NCBI GenBank assembly: GCA_021399445.1
Contig: JAJTUQ010000004.1
Coordinates: forward strand, 5,146,001 to 5,210,000
Direction of reading: 5' to 3'
Length of the DNA stretch: 64,000 nucleotides
From: Xylogone sp. PMI_703
Lineage: Eukaryota > Ascomycota > Leotiomycetes
This document shows, piece by piece, positions 56,492 to 64,000 of this stretch; the first letter of the stretch is position 1, and every line of letters starts with the position of its first letter. The notes under the pieces were generated by a model. It saw only the letters and a list, made by a program, of their open reading frames with translations, was not told the origin of the DNA and did not search any database. A program made the translations under genes and the position numbers.

Positions 56492-58281
56492 TCAAGTAGT
56501 CGACATTCCACCTCCCACGGTCGGACCTAACTGGGCTACCCGCGAACGAGAACCAGTAGGTACCGCAGATACTGGTGATGGAATGATTTTCGGTGATTCA
56601 ATAAGACATTCATGACACTGAATGTGTCCACAGTTAGTGCATTCGATTGGCTCCCCGTCGGGGCCAATGTTACTAAATCTATCGGCAGAGCCAGGGAACC
56701 GGGGGATAGGAGGGAATAGATGTGAACAGTAGTGGCAACTGCGTGTTATAAGACGCGGTGTGGTAGTAGGTATGTCCCCCGGGTAGCCATTAGGATATTT
56801 ATCCCTCTTAGGTCTATATCCTCAAGTCAGTATATGTCGCGTCAAACACATCGGCAAACAACAGCTGATAACATCTTATATCGACAAAGTACAAAACTTA
56901 GGAGTAATGTAGAACGGGTAACAAGATGGATAGAACTTACGGATCTCTGGGACAATCATCACACCGGTGATGTCCACACTTCGGGCAAGACCGGCTATTT
57001 GGCTGGAACAATGACTGGCACTCATGACACGTCCTTCTTACTCTCTGCATAGGCTTCTTCTTGACCAAAGGCTGCCCACCCGTTCTGATCGGTCGCGACA
57101 TAATATACTTCTTTCGCAGGCTCTCAAAGTCATCGAGATCAAGATCAACACCACCCACCATGCCACCGATTGCTGTTGATGAGCTTGCCTGTCCCACTGC
57201 AGCTTGAGTTGGTACAGCAGGAGAAGTTGCATGACTTATTTTAGGCTGCACTGAAGTATCTTCTACCCCCGCGTTCTCATCTGCTGGTGCTTGTTCTTCG
57301 GATTTCGATGGTAGTGCAATCTCAGGCTGGGTTGGTACATCTTCTGGAGGAGTTGCTGCTCGAGGTTGCTCAGGCTGTGGAGTTTCCTCGGTCGTCCGAC
57401 TGGGGAGGCGGGGACACAACTTGCACCGACTGTGTCCACAGTTAGTACAGATTTTGGTGGCTCCAAATCCGGTGCTACAGCGATGGCACATTCGATGGAT
57501 CCTCGCCCGAATTGGTCTCTCAACACGTGACACATTGGCGGGTCTCTTAGAGTAGCTCCATTCATGAGGCTCGATAGAGAGATTCCATGGTTCGCCGAGT
57601 CTACGTATTCTAGCAACAGAAGTCAGATTATTAACCTCTCGCTCCCAGTCAGGTTCTTCCGAGAATTTGCGTGGTCTCTCGAGAACAGGTCGATCGGATG
57701 TGTCAACGGGCTCAGGAGATATCCGATCTGAACTCTCAATGGAAGGTAGTGGTGGTGGTCCTTGAGGTGTCTCGATAGTAGGGACTGAAGGCGATGGGTC
57801 AGAGGTCTCTACAACAGACGCTGTCGCTATCTGCTCTGGCACCTGCTCTGGCTTTTCTTCTGCTGGTTCTAACGATGCTTGAATGGAAGTGTCAGCTTTG
57901 TTATTAGCATCGACGACTGGTGTTGGCGAATCAGTCACTTCGACAACTGGACTGTCTCTTTGTTGGGGAGCACTGTTTTGATCATGTAAGTATAAACTGA
58001 GGCGGAAAAGATGAATGAACTTGACAAGCCACATACCTGGATTCCACTGTCTCTATCGATGGCAAGATAGCCGGTAACGATAAGGGACCTGTCGACTGAG
58101 CAGGTGTTGATATGGAATCGGGAGACGGCCCTGATCGATCCTCGCCTTTAAACATCCTCTTTACTTTGCGAACATATTTTCGTAATCGGCCTCGTCGCTT
58201 CTCTGTGAATCTCTCCATCTCAACCCCAGCCATAGGATCCGACGCCGAGGACGACGGACCGACTTCTGGAGGTCCACCCAT
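56492..58281 (-). CDS. Uncharacterised protein with three zinc-ribbon-like repeats
   Basis: Three exons: 58281-58037, 57972-56941 and 56813-56492; 532 aa. Joins keep frame (ETVESSAPQQRD and CPRDPPKRDKYPNGYPG). Seen: a basic N-terminal patch (TEKRRGRLRKYVRKVKRMFK), a long Pro/Glu/Ser-rich disordered region, then three similar cysteine units: CHRCSTGFGATKICTNCGHS then RCKLCPR; CHECQSLFQPNSRSCPKCGH then HRCDDCPR; and CHYCSHLFPPI with a longer loop, CTNCGHIQCHECL. Each unit has the order CxxC, CxxCGH, CxxC. It resembles fungal hypothetical proteins; no function is known to me. Metal binding is inferred from the spacing. Confidence 0.82.
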
Positions 58282-61200
58282 TCTATATAAATCTAAGATC
58301 TTTTTAGCCTCCTTGAGAAATTGTATCTTCCCTTCTGACTGCTATCGTGCCATCGATCGCAAGCTGTGAACAAAATAACAGATCGGTTGGTGTCAAAGCT
58401 GCCCTTCGATATAATTTTCCTAGGCTCTTTACACTACTCCCGTTTGTGCTCTCTCTCTCTATCCTATCCGACCCAATCTGACCAGTAAATCCTATGCTGC
58501 AAATGCTGTAATCACTGGTGGTCTTTGAAATAGTCCTTATATCTGATCCGAAACTACGGTAATCCAAATCGAGTCCAGAAAAATGGCTTTCGACCGTACT
58601 GAAGCACCAAGGCGAAGCACCGAGTTTCGCAAGCGGGAAGGGGTAGTGACAGCAAACGGGCAATTGGTCGCACTAGTTCTTCGATTTGTGGTATTGTACG
58701 TTGCGATAGATCAGGCGGCTGCAACTGCAGTGCTAAGTGAACGCACTGATGATGAGATGCGCAAGTACACAAAGACGCATATGCCCTCCACCGATACAAT
58801 CAGTCGAATCGGAAATTCCAGCGAGGGTGGCGAGCATCCAGCGGTGATCCCAGCCTGTTGACGAATCCCCAATTGTCGTGTCGGTCCCCTCTCTCCGCCT
58901 GTCAACTAAATCCACGAAAGCCCAAGGAAAGCCGAAAGTCGCGATCAGCCAAACGCAATCCACAAAAGAAAAAAGAAAGGAAATCAACCCGTTCCAACAC
59001 CAGGAGTGACGGTGAGGGATGACGGTGACGGCGGCGGCGATGATTATTGCTGAGGATTGTTGCACAAGAGGGAAGAGAAAGGGTCTGCCGTAAGAAGATC
59101 AGCGGCGCATCTACGGTAGGATGGTTGCAAAGACGAGGAGACGAGAGAGAGGTTCGGAGACACACGCTGGATGGCTTAGCGAAACCCCAAGCCCAGCGAG
59201 TTCCAGCGATGACCCAGTTAAGCAGTTAGGCCCAACCCACGACGATGGTTACTTGGTCGCTTGGGTAGAACGGGGAGAACGAGCGAGGGCAGTCGCCGCG
59301 GCAGCACAGCGCACTATTGGGGGAGACAGCCCCGAGCCAAAACGTCAGCCGTAAGCGCAGCACAACCTCTAACCACGGCTCTGGAACCCAGAATGGGGAG
59401 AGCGCACCACGCGTGGTGTCGGGTCACGGCGCGAGCGGGGGTGAAACTTTTGGCAGGTGCAGTCGGCGCGGATGGATGCTTCCTTCGACGCTCGGGGTCT
59501 GATTTTGCTTTTTTTTTTTTGCGAATTTATTGGATGTGTGCGTGGCGAATAGAGATTATGAGACAGAGAAAGAGATGGAGAGGAGCGACCAGTTGAAGAA
59601 GAGGAACCGAATAAGAGGGGACAGGAAAGAAGGTGGATTGGGGGATGAGGGGAAATTGTTGAAGGTGGAAGGTGGTTTGTAAGGAAGAAAGAGGTGAGGA
59701 GAAATGGGCAGGTTGAGCGAGAACGGCCGGGCAGGAGCACCGAGCACGAGGGACGACGACGACGACGACGTGATATGAATAATGGTAATAAGAGATGAAG
59801 CAGCAAATGGGCTTGCACGCGGAATGGTGGGTGTGCGCAGCAGCGAATGGTTCCAGCCAGTAGTTGAGCCAGTGAAGGGAGAATTGAAGAGTAGGATAAT
59901 AAGTAAGGGCCCAGAGCGCCCCGTTCGCTCCCACCAAGCTCCCCCGAGTCGGGCGAGGCTAAATACAAGAACGACCAGAACCAAATCACATCCTCGCTCT
60001 GGCACGCCCCATCACAAGTTTCTTCCCCCAGTTCCCGTATCCTCGAGTTCTGGATGGCACGATGGCGCTGCGACTATTTGCTTGTCGCTCTCTCAATGCC
60101 TTCATGTGTCATTCTGGCGAAATGGACACGGAGCTGAAACTGCCACCTCACTCAGCACCTCAGCCTTTCAGTACTGTAGTAGTCAGTTCCGCTCATACAG
60201 TAGTTACAGCACAGTAGTAGTACTGTACCGTGCTGTGGTAATTACAGAAACACGCGTTTTGCTGTTTCCGGGGGTGCTCTTGCGAGGGGCCGGGCCAGCC
60301 TCCGAAAAGAGCAAACGGAGGTCCCTGTACTCCTAGTACATCACATAGGGTTCTGAATGAAGTGCTGTATATAATAATAATACAGTACTTATTAATAAAC
60401 CAGAGAAAGCTCCTCGGACGCTGGGGTTGTTAGACGTTCGAAGCGCAGGCCCAAGCGCCGGGAAGTGGAAGCGTCCAAGGAATCCATCCACGTATGCTCC
60501 TTGTCCCTCTTGAACAGCCATCTGTACTTTATTTGTACACGCAAGAGCTGCGATTCTTGGCTGGGCTATTAACACTGCAACTGTACCGTCTTGGTTTGGA
60601 GTACTTACTGTGCTATTACTCTACCGTGTACTGTGCGGATTACCGTATCTGCTGGGAGCCATTGGTTGGAGCAAAAAGAACCCCCCATCCAGGCACCCTC
60701 ATTTTCTCCAAGAACCGGGCGTTGGACCCAGGGCGCGGGAAAAAGCACCCAAACCCAGGTGGAGGGAATAAGGTGATGAGCAGGCGAGAGGGACCCCTCC
60801 CCTCTCTGTTCAGGGCCGCCGCCCGGGAAGCCAATGGCAGCGCGTCCCAGCCCTCCGCGCCCACCAACGCCCACCACAGCGCGCGCACCGATTCCCGCCC
60901 CGCCGCGGCTTGATTTGCTGGCCTTCTCCACCCCCTGCCGGGCCAGTCCCGTGCCGTCCTGTTGCGGTACGAGCAAACCCTACTGGGGCTCTGCGCCTAG
61001 ACCACTCTCGGAAGCGCTGCCGTGGAACATTGTTTGTTGTTTCCTGGTGGTTTGCGCCTGGTGCAGGTACTTCAGGCGAAGACCATATCTTTGCGCCATC
61101 CGGCCAGAAAGTTACTGCACGCTGCTTCCATGCCTACAAGTATAGGCGCTATAACTCTCCGCACAATACAGTACTGCTACATTGACAGCAGTTAGAACAG

Positions 61201-63116
61201 GAAGTGCCCTGCTCTCTCCCTGATAAACATCGTACTCCGTGAGTACAGAACACAGTAGCTCAACTTACAGCACTGTACTATCTGTGCACTGCGTTGTACG
61301 TCCGTCCCAGCTGGTGCAGTCCATGGGCCTGGGACAACCGTTTTCTTTCGCTACGGTAACGATGATCCCCGCTGGCACCGTGACATTGATGTTGCAGTGT
61401 TTGACACCCGCAACAACCCGGCCCGAGCTCGCTCATGACTCTGCATCCAACCTGCAGCTAGCCCAGCAAGCTAAAACACGCACGCCATTGGCCCGAGGAA
61501 CCCAGCGGCCCTGTCTGATTGGTCCCTTCCGCCTCTTCTATCCTCTGTCCCTTTCCGGTTAGCTATCCGCATGCAGCAACTTTGTGCGCGTTTCTCCCCT
61601 CCCATGATCTTCCCTCCTGCTGCTTCTCCCACTACGAAGCGGAGGTTATTGTTCTCTCTGGCATCACTGGGTATTGTTAATCTAATAATACTGTACCAGA
61701 TAAGCGCCGTCCCTACAACAAAAGAAGCTTATTCCTGCTGACCTCAACTACTGCACAATAGAGTTGTACTGTGGATATGATGCCACCACTATCTCGTCCC
61801 TCCGTTGTACCGCGCGATTACCGGTACAGTCAGTGCTGCCCCAGTGCGGTGTTGAATGAAGTCACTGCCGTTGGATCTTGCATGCTCCGGGTCCGATGGG
61901 GATCTTGTTGGCCGCCAACAACCGTTTTCCTTCAGAACCCCGCGTCTGGTCCAGAGCCAAGCCAAACCCCCCAGTAGTCACGGACAATGGGCATGTGAAT
62001 GTATCATCTACCAGCACGACCGGGGACAGTCCTTCCCATAGTGGCACTGGTATTTGAGATTCTGATACATGCGCTGAATGGTATCTCTTGTGTGATCCAT
62101 GTAACTTGGCCTTTGCGGTTCTGCTGTCACGGTGGCAGCCTCGCAGCATAAACCGCTGGCCCTCACTGTCTCTGTTGCTGTGCTTGGTAACCTATCAGGA
62201 TCCCGTCCTCGTCTGTTGGGGGATCCTCCTCCGCATCGGCGCTGTAAGATCGGCGGTCAGGACCTTAATTCTTTTTCTGCTGCCTCTCTTTCAATCTCTC
62301 CAGCTGCCACCGGCACTGTCTCGCCCTTGACTGCTTCAAGGCGCCATTCGTATCTCTCGTGCACTCACTTACCAACTAAGGCAATATAGCGATCGCCGTT
62401 TCATCCCAAATGTCGCAATGTGGAAGTCAATGCCGTCTGACTGTGCTGAATCCGTGCCATTTTATCCCCCTTCTATTTCCGAGATATGGCCTACGCTATG
62501 GTACCAATATCGAGTTTCTTCTAATTGCCTCTCGTGCCCATTAATCAGGCGTGGCATAATTCCGTTTTGTTACGAATCGCTAACTTCGGCTCCCGCCAAC
62601 CACTATCATCGGCGTTTTCGAGATCGCGCTCAGATATCCCACAAGGATCTCAAACAAGGCTTTCACCATTCAAGGGCAGATTTCAAATTCCCAGAACCCA
62701 ACCCACGGGGAGAACGGTAGGCTTTCCGAGGAGAGATCCTGGACTTTGGCCACTACTTACTACAGTATCTCAAGCCATCAGGGTAGATCCGTTAAGTGAA
62801 AGGCCGAACTTGTCTGCTCAACAGTGACTGTGTTCCACGCTGAGAGTTGAGCTATGGCATCAATGGCCTGTGGAAAACTGTACTCGTTGGCCGGTAGTTG
62901 GCTAGACAGGTTGGGGTCTCTTTGTGCTTGAGCCGCCGTTTCTTACCCGCCTTTGCCCGCCAACTACCTGGCTTTCCAGGAACACGGTCACGGATGCAGA
63001 GACGGAACGTCTACGGAGGTACAGTGGGTAATAAGTCGTTTCTTTTCGTCTTCCATTTCAATTCATCATCACATCTTTTTAACTACACGCTCAACCCGAT
63101 AGAGTCATCTCATCAC
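58282..63116. other. Large gene-free region, 4.8 kb
   Basis: Between two divergent genes. The 59500-59980 part is strongly purine-rich on the plus strand (pyrimidine-rich on the minus), so overlapping minus-strand frames of 130-200 codons are open by base bias alone; this looks like a long leader of the zinc-ribbon gene. It also contains a T12 run (59509-59520), a (GAC)6 run (59752-59769) and scattered TACAGTAC/AGTACTGTA motifs between 60170 and 61700. No coding sequence is credible. Confidence 0.5.
59752..59769. repeat. (GAC)6 microsatellite
   Basis: Six perfect GAC units in non-coding DNA upstream of the zinc-ribbon gene. Confidence 0.9.
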
Positions 63117-64000
63117 ATGACAAAAGCACATTCTCCGCCCATGTCAATATCAACATCAACATCGCCATACCGCAAATTCCAACGGCTCGAGTCTGGACAG
63201 CATGGGATGATGTATGACAATGGCCTAAACACACTAGTGGCCCAAAATGGTGCCATTTTTTATGAAACTGAGCTCAGAGAATTCTTGTCTACAATTATCG
63301 AGCTTGACGACGTGGTTACTCTGAATCAGTACCTGGCACAATTTCCTGGTGCTCTGGAACCTGGAGAAACATACCGCATTGATCCCTTTTGGGTTGCTGC
63401 TCGCCATGGAAGCACCAATGCTCTTCGTGTTCTTCTAGAGCATTATGTTGCCGACCCAACCCAAACAACTGTGGCACTTGATGCGCGAGGTTATTTACTG
63501 CTAAATGTAGCCTGCGGATTTGCCCATATCAATACCGCACGTTTTCTTTTGGATGACAAACCTGCATTCGCCAACATTCATGCTAGAGATGACGAGGGCG
63601 TAACAGCACTGCTCGCGGCTGCATCCTCCTTAGCTCATATACATCATGATGATGTCGGACAAAATTCCGTGCACGATTATATAACTCGTGCTGAGGATCT
63701 GATACGGCTACTTCTCGACAGAGGTGCTTGTGCTCGCGATGTTGTCCCTCAGTCCAATAAGACTGTTCTTAGTCTAGCTATCTCCCGAGCCAGGCCTGAA
63801 TTAGTGAATCGTCTTATCGGCGAAGGAGCCGATGTACATACAAAACAGATGTATATCAACCAAGCTGGCCCGGTTGGCTCCTTGGATCCTGTTTGGGACG
63901 TTACTCCACTTCATATTGCTAGCTTCTATTCAAACAATGATGGGATTCAAATCCTGTTTGACCGGCGAGGTAACGGGATTAATATTGCAGACATGGTATC
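63117..64000 (+). CDS. Ankyrin-repeat protein, 5' part (runs off right edge)
   Basis: Open from ATG 63117 to the end of the window with no stop: 294 codons plus two bases. Seen: ankyrin-type helices such as PFWVAARHGSTNALRVLLEH, LLNVACGFAHINTARFLLDD, EGVTALLAAASSL, LIRLLLDRGACAR, SLAISRARPELVNRLIGEGA and TPLHIASFYSNNDGIQILF. The repeats are irregular, with insertions of 15-25 residues between some units, as is common in fungal ankyrin proteins. There is no N-terminal domain before the first repeats beyond about 60 Ser/Thr-rich residues. A second ATG at 63141 could be the true start. Partner and function unknown. Confidence 0.85.
   Translation, partial: MTKAHSPPMSISTSTSPYRKFQRLESGQHGMMYDNGLNTLVAQNGAIFYETELREFLSTIIELDDVVTLNQYLAQFPGALEPGETYRIDPFWVAARHGSTNALRVLLEHYVADPTQTTVALDARGYLLLNVACGFAHINTARFLLDDKPAFANIHARDDEGVTALLAAASSLAHIHHDDVGQNSVHDYITRAEDLIRLLLDRGACARDVVPQSNKTVLSLAISRARPELVNRLIGEGADVHTKQMYINQAGPVGSLDPVWDVTPLHIASFYSNNDGIQILFDRRGNGINIADMV

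Noticed and set aside
59369..60005. Three overlapping minus frames of 136-206 codons
   Set aside because: All open through the same pyrimidine-rich tract; composition is Pro/Ser/Leu-biased and no domain appears.

Overview
The window is nuclear DNA of a filamentous ascomycete (Pezizomycotina). Short 40-150 bp GT..AG introns interrupt compact genes, and most products are recognisable fungal housekeeping proteins. Fungus-specific families are also present: a Zn2Cys6 regulator, secreted pepsin-like proteins, a GPI-type wall protein, a Clr2 silencing factor and a HEI10 meiotic ligase. A leotiomycete or eurotiomycete is likely, but the sequence alone does not settle the class. Coordinates below come from reading splice sites by eye. 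Start codons were picked by comparison with family N-termini.

Left part (1-17 kb) is gene-dense and conserved. In order it holds a Sec7-family Arf-GEF (gea1, cut by the window edge), the Golgi mannosyltransferase anp1, the exosome subunit mtr3, an Asi1/Asi3-like membrane RING protein, tRNA-splicing endonuclease sen34, Elongator elp4, RNA polymerase subunit rpb8, a DUF4743/Nudix hydrolase and the Hikeshi/Opi10 homologue. elp4 and rpb8 are divergent and share a 0.5 kb promoter.

Middle part (17-48 kb) is looser. It begins with an AT-rich stretch, a pseudogene with two in-frame stops, and a fungus-specific F-box-related protein. The Golgi apyrase ynd1 follows, with a 10-bp first exon. Next comes a 2.7 kb gene-free stretch with a 15-bp minisatellite and palindromic TACAGTACTGTA motifs, then hei10, a secreted aspartic protease, a Zn2Cys6 factor resembling cutinase transcription factor 1-beta, the NEDD8-activating subunit ula1, a Ser/Thr-rich repeat protein with a GPI-type tail, and a membrane-anchored pepsin-like protein that has lost catalytic residues.

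Right part (48-64 kb) begins with about 4 kb of decayed coding sequence on the minus strand. It includes a frameshifted His-Me-finger (zinc-loop) nuclease-like protein and a scrap of an ATPase/helicase-like domain. Then come clr2 and an undescribed protein with three zinc-ribbon-like repeats. A 4.8 kb gene-free stretch, with pyrimidine-rich strand bias and the same palindromes, precedes the start of an ankyrin-repeat gene that runs off the right end.

Most genes act independently: secretory pathway (gea1, anp1, ynd1), RNA metabolism (mtr3, sen34, elp4, rpb8), protein modification (asi3-like, ula1, hei10). I see no secondary-metabolite cluster, no tRNA or rRNA gene, no CRISPR and no intact transposon. 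The most unusual items are the six-frame-open minisatellite, the palindrome clusters, the three-ribbon zinc protein, the catalytically dead membrane pepsin and the decayed block at 49-52.7 kb.
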